From Gossypium raimondii (Eukaryota; Streptophyta; Magnoliopsida; Malvales; Malvaceae): a stretch of 64,000 nucleotides of DNA. Both the position numbers and the translations under genes were made by a program. Positions 47,242-58,809 of the stretch are shown here, in pieces. The stretch lies in contig NC_068571.1 in assembly GCF_025698545.1 (NCBI RefSeq), positions 53,291,733 to 53,355,732 on the forward strand, read 5' to 3'. Numbering within the stretch: the stretch's first letter is position 1; each line of letters begins with the position of its first letter. The notes below the pieces were generated by a model, which saw only the letters and a program-made list of their open reading frames with translations, had not been told where the DNA came from and ran no database searches.

Positions 47242-49298
47242 ATGGATGGATATACTAGTAAAAGAGCTGCTGATGGGCTTGTTGTACCTGGCAAGGGTTC
47301 CGGCATTATCTTGAAGGATCATGTTAATAACAGAGAACGGAATGCTCAATTTTGCAACCGAATTGGGTGCAGTGGCAGGCTGAACTCAATGAAAGGTACT
47401 CTGAGTGGCTGCTCAGAAAAATCCAAATCTTCGAGGCCGCCTTACCGCACTTCATCGAGTGGCAAGGAAATAATTGGAAGCTCCTCTAGGGTATACTCTG
47501 CACCTATCAACTCTAGAAAATCCTCTACGAATCCTCAGAAAAAGTTATCATCTCAGCTGGAAACAGATTCATCTGAAACTAGTAGTGTTCAGGATGAGCC
47601 AGAAGGGTCAGAGCTCATATCCCCACCGGGAAAGATTCAAAGAGGGTTGCAGCCCAGAGCCGATGATGCTGATTCTAGGGAAGTTAGAGTAATGGAAGTT
47701 GGAAGCTCTTGTGCAGCAACAAACACAAAACCGAGGAGAAGCTTTAGTCAGCGTGCGGGGTTGGGCAACCAGGATGCTCTTGCCAGTCCATCGGTTACTT
47801 TGGCCTCTTGTAGTGCTTCCCTGGCAACTCGTGCCAACGCAAGCAGGTACAGTTTGAGAAATATAAAGTGTAACTCTATTTCTGATGTTGTTCCTTCTGG
47901 TTGTTCATCTTCGGATTCAAGCCTCAGCAGAAGGAAAGACACAGTAAAAAAGAGAAATGCGGATGGAGAAGGTAGCTCTTCAACTAAGGGAAAGAAGTTG
48001 AGTGGGTCATCTTTGGAGGGACGGAGCAATGTTTCTAGTCACGGTGTCTCCATTTCTGATTCAAGGCGAGCTAGAAATTGGTCCCCGAATAGTGATAGTA
48101 GTGTTGCTTCTTCAGTTAGGACTCGAAGATCAAGCAGTTGTTATGGTAGAGGGAGACTCCCTAACCAGGACAATGGGAGTATTTTAACTTTGAATGAGCC
48201 CCCTGTGGTCATGCCGCAAGTGCCTCAAGCTGCTGTAACCATCGATTTGAGTGCACCTGTTTCCACAGAAACTGGCTCAACTTGTGCTAGTTCTTACGGT
48301 CGAGCAGGTAGAATAAGTGATAGTTTACACAGTATCATACCGTCTATTCCTTCTGAAGCTGGCATCAACCGCTCTTCAATGACCGGGGATAGTTTCCGGC
48401 GCTACAATATGGATGGCATTGCAGAGGTATATTAACAGTATAGTTCAATGCGTTGTCTTAGGCATGGATGTATAACTTGCTTGTTATTAAAGGTTCATCT
48501 GTTACAATTATTTTATGTTTACACAGGTGTTATTAGCTCTTGAGAGGATCGAACAAGATGAAGAGTTGACGTATGAGGTAACTAGTTTTGAAGTGTTCCA
48601 CTTGACCTGATTGTTCGCTGTTTGTTGATTCTGTTTCTGTCTTGCAGCAATTACTTGTTCTAGAGACCAGCTTGTTCCTTAATGGCCTGAATTTTTACGA
48701 CCAACATAGAGACATGAGATTGGATATAGACAATATGTCATACGAGGTTTGTTTTAACTTCCACTTCGGTGGTGTGATGTTTGCATTTTAAGTTTCTCCA
48801 CTCTATATGCTCTCGTTGTTAAAGGTAAAGTATCAAGTTAAGCTCGTGTTGGTATCATGATAGGAATTACTAGCTCTAGAAGAGAGGATGGGTAATGTGA
48901 GCACTGCACTATCCGAAGAAGCAATGTCGAAATGCCTTAAAAAAAGCATCTACGAAGCAATATCTATGGAGGATGTTGCAAAGGTCAGCTGTGAGGTTGA
49001 AAAGGATGATGTGAAATGCAGTATATGCCAGGTTCTCTCCTATATGACTTTAAGCTCAATCAATGAGATGTCGGCTTATGGTATTTAGTGAGTGCAATGG
49101 TTTCAGTTCCAACATTATTGGTTAACGGTTTCGGTTTTGCAGGAAGAGTATGTTGTTGGAGATGAAGTAGGGAGGCTGCAGTGTGAACATAGGTACCATG
49201 TTGGGTGCATACGGCAGTGGTTGCAGGTGAAGAATTGGTGCCCTATTTGCAAAGCATCAGCAGAAGCCATGCAGTCTTCTTGTTCATCTCAGAACTGA
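47242..49298 (+). CDS. RING-H2 E3 ubiquitin ligase, HIP1/At4g31450-like
   Basis: Five coding exons: 47242-48426, 48527-48577, 48648-48746, 48864-49031, 49143-49298; 1659 nt, 552 residues, all introns in phase 0. The first 380 residues are Ser/Arg-rich and probably disordered. Next is a family-typical helical segment (VLLALERIEQDEELTYEQ, FYDQHRDMRLDIDNMSYEEL), then the RING-H2 C-x2-C-x14-C-x-H-x2-H-x2-C-x10-C-x2-C in CSICQEEYVVGDEVG through WCPICK. All zinc ligands are present. The RING recruits an E2 and promotes ubiquitin transfer; the substrate is unknown. Members At4g31450, At5g24870 and At5g10650 share this C-terminal architecture, by memory. Intact. Confidence 0.93.
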
Positions 49299-50538
49299 GT
49301 TGGAATTTGAATAGAAGAAGAAAGCAACAGACTGAGTTTCATTTGTACAAAATTGATGGCTTTTCTCTTCAGCATTTTTAAATTTTAATTTTATGGATCA
49401 CATGTAAATATCAAATCCAAACAAATAAAGCAGATGCGCTTGGACTGACTCTGCACTGGAAGGAACACTCAATTCACTGGTAATAAAAATAAATGTGAAT
49501 CAAAGTACGCTTACTGCTGGTGGCGCTGTTTGAATTGATCAGTGTTTTCTCTCATAATTGCTACAATTGCCTAAGGTTTACTATATATAAACAGTACTTA
49601 TATAATTACATTCATCCTCCCTTGCTTCAAAGTTCAAGGGCTTACATTGATAAGCACAAAACCTCAGATGTATCCTCATGTCGAACATAGGCCCTTCATA
49701 ATCATGCCTCTCAATTGTACCTACAAAAAAAAAAGAAAACAATTGTACTGAAAATCAGCTCAACAATAAAGGACAACACAAGTAAGTGTATCTGCTCCAA
49801 AAGAACAGGTCCAAATACTGAGAAACTGTTGCCTCTTTTAGTAAATAAGAACTGCCTCTTTACAAAAAGAACAGTCACTGCTTGACATTCTTAAGCTCAG
49901 CATGAGCATCTCATAACTAATGTGTAGTCTTGCTATGTTAATTCTATATGCATATATACATAAGCTACACAAGAACATAAAATATATACATAAGCTACAC
50001 AAGAACATAAAATCAGAGCTTAACAAATAGATTTTTCTGGGGCATGTGGTGGGAAAATCTAAATATAAACCACAATGGACAATTTAATAGATGTCGATTT
50101 TTTATTAGTAACTCAAATCAATTCTCAGATTTTAAAATTACATACAGAACAATGGTGCATCTCTTAGATAAGTAATTTTACCTTTCCTCCTCATTGGCTG
50201 TAAATTACAAGAAAAACTTGAGATCTGTTGAAATGGCAGCAAACAGCCAACAAAAATTGCTAATCTTACGACAGAGCAACCAGTTGTAAGCACTTTCTTT
50301 TCAAGCAGCATACTTCAGTTGCTCAAAGATAATTATATGATCAATCCCGGCTCAGCAGCAGGTGTACAGGCATCCTGACACTCAAACCCATAATTTCATC
50401 TTGCAAAGGGCAGAGCTTTATCTGACTGATCCATCCGGTACATGTCAGTAATCCAAAACTAGGAGCTTCAGTTATCAACATCTTGTAAACACGTTGAACC
50501 AATCACAGCTTCATGATAAACAAATTTTTGCAGGGAAC
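49299..50538. other. Intergenic, between convergent RING-H2 and ADA1-like genes
   Basis: Contains both 3' UTRs. At 49953-50012 there is an exact 30-bp tandem duplication (unit includes 'taagctacacaagaacataa'). No ORF of interest. Confidence 0.45.
49953..50012. repeat. 30-bp exact tandem duplication
   Basis: Two adjacent copies beginning tatatacataagctacacaa; identical, so a recent slippage event. Confidence 0.9.
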
Positions 50539-51789
50539 TCATTCTTCAAAGGAATGCATACAAATTTTTTCAAGCAGCCATGGCCAATCTTCACCCAGCT
50601 GCTGAGGATTTAGCTCCATTGCCACTTTGAAATGAAGCAGAGATATTGAGCGCTGCTGCCCCTGCTCATGCAAAACTTTTGTGGGCCCAGTGGTACTCTG
50701 CATATGCCAGTGATTGCTTGGCCACATACCATTAACAAGCTTGCCTTGAGGCTGCTGCTTGTGGGCACAGTGCTTTCTCGGTTCACTTGTTGACCTTGAT
50801 CCAACCAAATCAACACATGACCTAATCAGTTTCTTCAAGTAGACATCCAACATGCTACTCAACAAGCTAGCACATTCTGCGGAAACGTCTCCAAGGCCCT
50901 GCACTGCTGCAATCTGATCCATACGTTTCTTCAATGTCTCAGTATCATACAAACCGCCACTGTCATAGTAGCTAATGAAGCCGCCACTGCTAGCCACCGC
51001 AGGAGCTTTGCGGGCCCCACCTACACTAGCTGAGCAAAATGAGATCCCAAGTGGTGCAAGCAAAGAACTTGTAGAGAGGAGATTAATGGGATTAATTTGT
51101 TCCACCTCCTCCCCATCTTCAACAAAGGCTCCTTCACTCTGATCTTTACTAGGCACCTTTGGTCTTCCTGTGGAATGCACCAAACCTTCTCTTTGAATTT
51201 CAGGCTGCTCGGCAACTGCTAGAAGATGCTGCACTGGTCTCTGATAGTCATATGGAGTCAAATCCCCATTGTCCATACCCAATTTAATGCTATTGTCTCC
51301 CTTCCCAACTGACTGATATGAAACAACAATCTTTCCATTTGGCCCCAGCGGGCTGGGCCTATCCCTGAGTTTTCTATCCCGAATTCCAGACCTAACCTTT
51401 CGTGGGGATGACACTGGCAAAACACCATTTGACCATTTATCTGTATTTGGATGTGACCCCACATGTTGATGTCCATCATCTTCTCTAGCAGGAGAAGTTT
51501 TCGCAGTTTGTATCAAAGATTTCACGGGAGCTGCTTCAAAAACTGGTGGTGGAGTCTTAGCCTGACATGCATTTTTTAACATCGAACGTATCAACTGATT
51601 ATGCAGTGGCAGATTCTCCCTCCCAAGTAAGCGGTAACATGACTTATCAAACTCATTTTTACTGAGCTTCTGACTTAAAAACCTAGTCAAATCATAAAAA
51701 TACCTTTTTGACCTCTCAACCCCAATCTTCTTCACTATCTGAGCTTTCAATTCAGCTAAATCAATTCTGAACCCTTGCTGGGGTTGCAT
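50539..51789 (-). CDS. ADA1/Hfi1-like SAGA coactivator subunit
   Basis: Single coding exon, 416 residues, start MQPQQGFRIDLAELKAQI. The N-terminal 75 residues (IGVERSKRYFYDLTRFLSQK, KLSKNEFDKSCYRLLGRENL, LHNQLIRSMLKNA) are the conserved SAGA-Tad1 helical region. The middle is Pro/Ser-rich. A second conserved part, PLGISFCSASVGGARK with LYDTETLKKRMDQIAA, looks like the histone-fold-side half, followed by SLLSSMLDVYLKKLIRSCVD. Plant relatives are At2g24530, At2g14850 and At4g33890. Ada1 is a structural subunit that holds the SAGA histone acetyltransferase complex together in the nucleus. The leader seems to be spliced (donor near 52328). Intact. Confidence 0.9.
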   Translation of the reverse strand: MQPQQGFRIDLAELKAQIVKKIGVERSKRYFYDLTRFLSQKLSKNEFDKSCYRLLGRENLPLHNQLIRSMLKNACQAKTPPPVFEAAPVKSLIQTAKTSPAREDDGHQHVGSHPNTDKWSNGVLPVSSPRKVRSGIRDRKLRDRPSPLGPNGKIVVSYQSVGKGDNSIKLGMDNGDLTPYDYQRPVQHLLAVAEQPEIQREGLVHSTGRPKVPSKDQSEGAFVEDGEEVEQINPINLLSTSSLLAPLGISFCSASVGGARKAPAVASSGGFISYYDSGGLYDTETLKKRMDQIAAVQGLGDVSAECASLLSSMLDVYLKKLIRSCVDLVGSRSTSEPRKHCAHKQQPQGKLVNGMWPSNHWHMQSTTGPTKVLHEQGQQRSISLLHFKVAMELNPQQLGEDWPWLLEKICMHSFEE

Positions 51790-52420
51790 TGCTCAATAAA
51801 ACAGACTCCTACACCATTCAGAAAGCCGTTTCCACCCAAAATTACAAATTTCTCCAGCACCCAACAAGTTAAAATTCACCAATTTGCATGGGTATCGAGA
51901 ATAAAATAGCAATTCATCCCAGTATTATTCCTAAGACACATAGCTGTATTTCAGTTTCCAGAATGAAAAGAGAAAATACAAATTGAACCACCTATAAACC
52001 AAACAATGCATAACCCAAATCACACATTCGCCAAAACCAAAACCCTAAACCCTAACCGGTCAATGAATAAATCAAAACCCTAATACTGAACTTAACAAAA
52101 GCAAGGCAGTAAATAAAAACGAACAGCAGCAATTAAAACCAGCAAAGAGTTGTTGTTGTTGTTTCAGAAAATAATAAAATAAATAGAATTGAGAATTGAG
52201 AAATTGAAGTTGAAAAAAGATATCAATGGGATAAACAGAAGCAGGGGAACTGGAGGGAATAAGAGCGAAAGAGAAGGAAAACAGAGAAAGGGTTAAAAGA
52301 TTGAGAGAAAGAGAGAGAGAGCTAACCTTAGACAAACTCGGTTGACCAATTTGCAGAGAAAAATCGAGTGCCACAGCCACTCAGTCAGCTCGTTGTTGGA
52401 TTTTTTTGGATCTCCTCCCT
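51790..52420 (-). promoter_or_regulatory. Leader intron and promoter of the ADA1-like gene, with telo-boxes
   Basis: On the minus strand GTCTAAG/GTTAGC near 52328 is a good donor, so most of 51800-52328 is likely a 5' UTR intron. It carries AAACCCTAA at 52040-52048, 52047-52055 (overlapping) and 52075-52083. These are telo-box (interstitial telomere) motifs found near starts of many growth-related plant genes and recognised by TRB/AtPur-alpha proteins. Confidence 0.6.
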
Positions 52421-53996
52421 CTCGAGAATTTTCTTTTTGAATGAATAAATCTCAATTTCTGGGTCTTGATTCAGCTCTGTTCTCTTCTTCTTGTTTATTT
52501 TTTCTTTCTAAAGAAATATTTTTATATTAATGATTAGAGTTTATGTTTGTGTTGTGTTGCTATATCTTCAACTTCAAAACTAGGTTGTGCATGTAATATT
52601 GTAGTTAGTGATGCCACTTTGACTTTGACGTTGACTCTGACTTTTAAAGCCAAACACAGTCCCAGTGATGCTCAAACTTCTTCTTTCTCTGGTTTATATT
52701 TATGCATCTAATAATTTACTATGGTATCTCATCTATGACAATCTTATGAACATAAAATAGAAAAAAATATTTTTTTTTCTTTTTGATGAATGTTGATGAA
52801 TGTATTGTTGGATGAGGAGGTTTCTTCGTTGGTGTCTGCTACTTTGACAAGAAATTGCCTTTTTCTTATTCTTTTTTATCCCTAAAGGAATGAATGAGGG
52901 AGGGAGGTATTAGCAAGTAGCTAGGTATGGGTTATGGCTAAGCGTTATTTAAGTGTTTGAAAGCAATTGTTTATGTTGTTGTAGTGTATACTAGTGGGAG
53001 ACTGAAGTTGATGGAGAAAGGTGCCTGATATTTATGAGGTTGACATGAAGGACCTACCTCTCCTTTCATTCCATAAAAGTATTAGGAAATGGCATTTTGT
53101 ACATCTATTAAAAATATTAAAAAATTAATTTTTATAGGTTAGATTAAATAGGAAATATTTTTTTTTAAATTATATATTTATACTATTAAAAATTGGTGTG
53201 GCTATCCTGATATTTGGATCAAATTCGAATCTGAGAGCTAACATTGTTGAAAAGACTTTATCTGAATATTACCTTTGACCCGAATAAGACTAAGTTTAGA
53301 CCTTAAAACGGATGAAGATACTTGTGGTTATAAAAAAAAATAGTGTGATGGATGAAATAATTAAACAATGACACAACGTATTACATGTACTTCATATTGA
53401 CATACATGAATAAATCTTTAATAGCAAAAATGGATAAAATTTTTAATAAAAGTACAAGAAAAATATACCTATTTATTGAATAAAGGAGAAAAAAATATAA
53501 TATCTTACACAAGTTTCAGCTGCATGACCATGATTTTCTTTTATATTCTTTAACTTTTTCAAACTATAATATACTTGGCTGTCCAATAGAGTGGTACAAG
53601 CACTAAAACTAAACTCTCTAAGCTTTCATGTTGGGAAAACACACAGACTCTCACTCACATCACATGTCCACACTGCACAAAATAACAGAATGAAATATAA
53701 TGCGCTTCACCATTCATAAAGGAAGTGAGCCCCCCCCCCCCCCCCCCACTAAACCATACCTTCCTCTACTACAGAACAAAAGCTAATCCAATCCATTGCT
53801 AATTAATTATTGATTATTTATTAAACATCTCCTTCCCTCCCATACCCATAAAAATGCCAGCTTTGTGCTAAAGAGTGTCCTTGTCAGAAACCCTTGTCCT
53901 AGACTTATGTGTAAGATTCTTTCAAGGATCCATCTTTGCAATATATTAACATAACAACATCAAATGGATTGATAACATCTTGTCTTGTCTCAAACA
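52421..53996. other. Intergenic between divergent ADA1-like and peroxidase genes
   Basis: AT-rich with a repeat fragment at 53090-53215 ('ttataggttagattaaatag') also seen near 5500. An 18-C run lies at 53730-53747. The peroxidase promoter should lie at 53750-53990 (a 'caatatattaac' TATA-like string is at about 53938). Confidence 0.45.
53730..53747 (+). repeat. Poly-C run (18)
   Basis: Eighteen consecutive C in the proximal promoter of the peroxidase gene; likely length-variable and hard to sequence accurately. Confidence 0.95.
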
Positions 53997-55250
53997 ATGA
54001 GTTCTCAGACCCCGAGTCTCTTTTGCCTACTCCTGTTTCTCCTCCTTACTTTGAGTCCGAGCCATGCACAACTCGGGGTCGGTTACTATCACAACTCGTG
54101 TCCTGACGTTGAATCAATCGTCAAATCTGCAGTTAAACAGAAGTTGGAGCAGACATTTGTTACAGCTCCAGCAACTCTTAGACTATTCTTTCATGACTGT
54201 TTCGTCCGGGTTTGTCCTTTGCCTTTGCCACCGTTGTTTTCTATGTTTAATCAGAATCAGATTAAGAGGGAACTTACATATTTATTTTGCATGTTGAAAG
54301 GGGTGTGATGCTTCGGTGATGCTAGCTTCTTCATGGAACAAAAGTGCAGAGAAGGATAATCCGGATAATCTTTCATTAGCTGGGGATGGATTCGACACAG
54401 TGATGAAAGCCAAGGCTGCTGTTGATAGTGTACCTCAGTGCCGTAACAAGGTTTCATGTGCTGACATCTTAGCCCTGGCTACTAGGGATGTCATAGCTTT
54501 GGTATTTTTCAATAAAACCTGGTATTTGATCCATCGTTGTCCACTTAAATACTCTCTGCCTGCTATAAATAATCAATTCTTTTCTGTTTTGAAGACTGGA
54601 GGGCCATCTTATGCAGTAGAATTGGGACGACTTGATGGTAGGATCTCAACAAGAGCCAGCGTGCGTCATCATCTCCCTCATCCAGATTTCAAGTTAGGCA
54701 AGCTCAAGGCCATGTTTGCCTCTCATGGTCTCACTCTTACAGATCTGGTTGCACTATCAGGTACTAAAATTGTTCAACCTTTTTCATCATATCAATTAGC
54801 TATATAAATAAATATAAACTTGTGTTGTGTGTAGGAGCACATACAATTGGGTTCTCACACTGCAGCCGGTTCTCCAAACGAATTTACGAGTTTAAAAGCA
54901 AGAGCAGAATTGATCCTACACTTAATCTGCCATATGCAAGACAGCTTCAGCAGATGTGCCCGGAAAATGTTGACCCGAGAATGGCCATTGAGATGGACCC
55001 AAGCACGCCCCGAATATTCGATAACATGTACTACATTAACCTTCAACAAGGGAAGGGACTTTTCACCTCTGATCAGTCTTTGTTCACTAATGCAAGGTCT
55101 AGAAATATTGTTAACCTATTTGCATCCAACAATACTGCATTTGAAGAGGCTTTTGTAGCTGCCATAACCAAGCTTGGGAGAATAGGGGTCAAGACAGGAA
55201 AACAAGGTGAAATCAGGAATGATTGCTTTGTTCTAAACAAGATTTCATAA
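53997..55250 (+). CDS. Class III secretory peroxidase
   Basis: Four exons: 53997-54209, 54301-54501, 54595-54760, 54835-55250; 996 nt, 331 residues. Start MSSQTPSLF with a hydrophobic signal peptide ending near SHA/QLG, so the protein is secreted to the cell wall or apoplast. Distal haem site [16 protein letters not shown] holds the catalytic His and Arg; the proximal His is in [15 protein letters not shown]. The calcium- and disulfide-site cysteines are visible ([34 protein letters not shown]). The three-intron structure is the ancestral class III pattern. By memory it is closest to PRX16/45/51/73 of Arabidopsis. Uses H2O2 to oxidise phenolics, for lignin or wall cross-linking; the exact substrate is unknown. 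Intact. Confidence 0.95.
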
Positions 55251-56553
55251 TTGATTTGGCATCATCTTTCATTGGTGTTAAGAAACAAACGTTGTAACTT
55301 GCAAGGGAACAAAAAGTTACAAAACTATGAAGTCGGGACTCATTTTCCTTTTTTTCTTGTAAAAGCTGCTATCTCTAGCTAAAGGAAATATCAGCAACGT
55401 AATCATTTCAACTGTTGCTGCATTGCAAAAATGCAAGATGTTAGGGTCAGGCTTCAACCATAGGCTTAGGAAGAGATTGCTCCTTCCGAGACCTGCTCGA
55501 CTGTCGTGCAGAGTTGAAAAGGATGTCTTTGATAACCTAAAAGTTCAAAAGTAATGGTTAAATCTGAAGTAAGAGAAGAGGGTAGACTTAAAAATGGCAA
55601 CCAAGTTTTCAAAATAGAGAAATCCTAAGAATCCAATCAAAATAGCTAGTCACCTGTGACATTAAACCATGAACTTGCTCCATAGTTATTTTTGCACTAT
55701 CTCTGGTAATCTTAGCAAGCTGTGGCTCTTCCTGCAACTCATAAGTAGGTATCCACATCGCATTTAGTTAAAAAGAAGATAAAAGCTACCCTCCAAATAG
55801 CTCGAGCCAACTATACAAATAACAGAAACTATATTGACCTTCTTCCGAGGGGGTCCTAGTGGGGCAATGTGAGAGTGAGCCAACTGATTCTCTGCTTGCT
55901 CCAGCTATTCAGCTGAAAAATGAAACAGTGGGATCCAAAATGAAGAAAAAAAACTTGGACTGGATTTCATGTGCAAACAAGAAAAACTGTACTATGCATA
56001 CAACAAAAGAACAATTACCTAAATCTGAAATTTACCCAGCAACATAATACCCAGAAGAGGCAAAGAAGAAAGCGTATTTACCCAGTACTTATTCCATAAC
56101 AAATTCAAGAGGTGGCAATCAAGAGAGGACATAAAATAAGTGATATCCAATGCATAATACTGCAACAAAACATACAAGTGTTAATAAACAGAGAAACAAC
56201 AGGCATCAAAGATAAAAAAAACAGAAGTCGATGGGATTACATAATAACCTGTTTACAATGCACACCAAAGTCTATTAGTGTCTCAAGCGCAACAAAGATT
56301 TTTTTTATTAATAAGACTAAGTTCTAGGGAGATTTGATAAATTATTAGGGAGATTTGTTAGAAGGTAAGAGTTGAGGTTGTTACTTGATACATGTATATA
56401 AGGGTTGCTTCTTTTTTTTATTGAGATACACTTGTGAGATATTGAGAAAAATGAAATCTAGATCAAGTAACCTGTCTATCTTAACCTCACCTGTGATTAT
56501 TGGGAAGCTGTTGAGGAAGGTTATGAGGTGAATACACTTCCGAACAATCTAAC

Positions 56554-56789
56554 CTGGGATTTAAATTGCGGTCGCGGTCGCGTTTTCTGCCGCATTGCGT
56601 TTATCGCGGTTGCGGACATAACGGATGCTATTGCGGTCATTGCGGGTATCGCGGTCGTGAATTTTAAAAAAAATTCACACAACTTATTGTAAAATATAAT
56701 AGCGGTTTCGGCAGTAGTGGTTTCGGACGGTGCCGCTACCGCTATATAACGGCCGCTATTTCGGTAACGGACCGCTATTTAAATCCCTG
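56554..56789. mobile_element. GC-rich hAT-like MITE inside copia gag
   Basis: 236 bp. Ends CTGGGATTTAAATTGCGGTC and, complemented, CAGGGATTTAAATAGCGGTC. Perfect 8-bp duplication AATCTAAC (56546-56553, 56790-56797). The interior is built from repeated 'gcggt' units and is much richer in GC than its surroundings. Removing it restores the gag reading (LPNNLT to NQIKLHKG). Confidence 0.88.
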
Positions 56790-57126
56790 AATCTAACTAT
56801 GAACCAAATCAAACTACACAAGGGGAGAACCACCAAGAAGACTAAGGCAAAGACTTGTCTTTATGCTTCGGTTTCACTATCTATATTCAATAGAATTGTG
56901 GGTTTTGGATTAGTACAGAAGATATGAGACTACCTCAAGACTTATTAACAAGGAGGTGACAGGATCAAGAGCATGAAGGTGTTGAACTTAATTAGAGAAT
57001 TCAAGAGGCTACAAATAAAGAAGTCTGAGTCAATGAAAGAATACTCAGACAAGCTGATAGATATTGCCAACAAGATTAGAGTTCTTGGTATTAATCTCTT
57101 TTATTCTAGACTAGTGTAGAAAATAC

Positions 57127-57924
57127 TAGGGGTGAGTAAAACTTGATTCGACTTGAAAAAATTGAAAAAAATCTAGAATTTTGAGTTAAATAAATCAAGT
57201 TATTCGAGTCAACTCGAAATTTTTTTGAATTTCAAGTTCGAATTGAGTTTAGTTTTCGAATTTGAATAACTCGAATAATTCGAATAAACCAAATATCAAA
57301 CTATAATAATTTACATTATTACCCCAAACTCCTAAACCTCTTCATTTTCCTCCTAAATTTTTTACTCCCTCCCACTTTCCCCTCATAACTTTTGCTCCCT
57401 TCCATCCCACCCCCCTTCTACCCCAAACCCATTTCTCCCCTCCCCATTTTTTTTTGAATATTTCCCTTCTAAAATTTTACTTCTCCCATTTATTCCCCCC
57501 TCCCCCCCAAATTTTACTCCCTCACTATTTTCCCCCTTTATCCACCTAAAAAATTAAAATCATCCAAATAAAAATCCTAAACCTAAATAATGATTTTATT
57601 TATATCTACTATCTATATTATTAAATTAAATTTCACATTTTGTACTATTTATATTATTAAATTGTTTTATCATATTGAATCTTTATAAATTTTTGCTAAA
57701 ATTGAAATATTGATAATTCCATAAAAGATTAATAAATAAATTATAAGGGATGAAAGTTAATAACAAATTTCAAATATATTCGATTTGATTCGATTCGATT
57801 CGAATTCCATCTCACTCGACTTAATTCGAGAAAATTTCAAATTGAGTTAGGATGGTAAAATATGATTCATCAACTCGATTAGCTCAAATTTTTTTCATTT
57901 GATTTGATCGAACGCTCACCCCTA
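57127..57924. mobile_element. hAT-like MITE inside copia gag
   Basis: 798 bp. Left TAGGGGTGAGTAAAACTTGA; complement of right TAGGGGTGAGCGTTCGATCA. Perfect 8-bp duplication GAAAATAC (57119-57126, 57925-57932). Inside, 'attcga' and 'attcgattcgattcgaattc' motifs recur near both ends. The copia gag reads straight through when it is removed (VxKIL then VFVPEKYEATNC). Confidence 0.9.
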
Positions 57925-58200
57925 GAAAATACTAGTCTTTGTGCCTGAGAAGTATGAAGCAACAAATTGTCTTTTTGTAGAGCATCAAGGACTTGACTCA
58001 ATTGAGATTAGTGGAGTTGATTAGCGCTTTACAAGCACAAGAGCAGAGGAGGCTAATAAGGCAGGAAGGAAACATAAAAAGAGCATTGAAGGTTAAGATG
58101 CAGTAGGGAGAAGTAGGAGAGGATCAGAAGTGGCATGGGAAGAAGAGTGATGGTAGTAGTGGTTTAGAAATTACTGTAAAAGATAAAAGTACTGGAAATT

Positions 58201-58800
58201 ATAATAAGTATTCTTCATGTAAGTATTTTGGAAAATAGAATCATCCCCATTTTAGGTGTTGGAGAAGGCCAAATGTGAAGTCTAGAAGGGGCATCTTGAT
58301 GGGGCACATTGAGAGGTTTTGTAAGGAACCAAGAAATTGGCAACAAGGTGGAGCACATGTTGCAGTTAAAGAAGAAAATGACCACATGTTTGTTGTCTCT
58401 TGCTTCTCATCAGGCACTTTATGTGACAATTGGTTAGTTGATAATAGTTGCACCAATCACATGACTTGTGATGAGAAACTGTTTAAAGACATTGACAGGT
58501 AATTGAAGTCAAGAGTAAGGATAGGAAATGGTGAATACCTAGAAGTGAAGGGAAAAGGCACAATGGCAATAGAGAGTTGTGATGGAACTAAATTGATCTC
58601 AAATGTTTTATTTGTACTTGAGATTGATCAAAACTTGCTAAGTGTGGGGCAATTGATAGAGAAGGGATTCAAGGTGATGTTTGAAGAGGAAATGTGTTTG
58701 ATCCATGACTCTAGCGGTAATGAATCGTTTAGGATCAAGATGCAAAAGAAGAGTTTCTTATTGAATCCACTTAAGAAGGAGCAAGTGACATCCAAGTGTC
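58201..58800 (+). mobile_element. Copia gag zinc knuckle, protease and pre-integrase part
   Basis: Read with one stop as CKYFGKxNHPHFRCWRRP, GHIERFCKEP, then WLVDNSCTNHMTCDEKLF (the aspartic protease triad DSG is DNS here), then a long intact stretch VRIGNGEYLEVKGKGTMAIE through NLLSVGQLIEKGFKVMFEEE and IKMQKKSFLLNPLKKEQ. A stop at 58501 separates the two open parts. Confidence 0.85.
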
Positions 58801-58809
58801 AGGGAGTAA

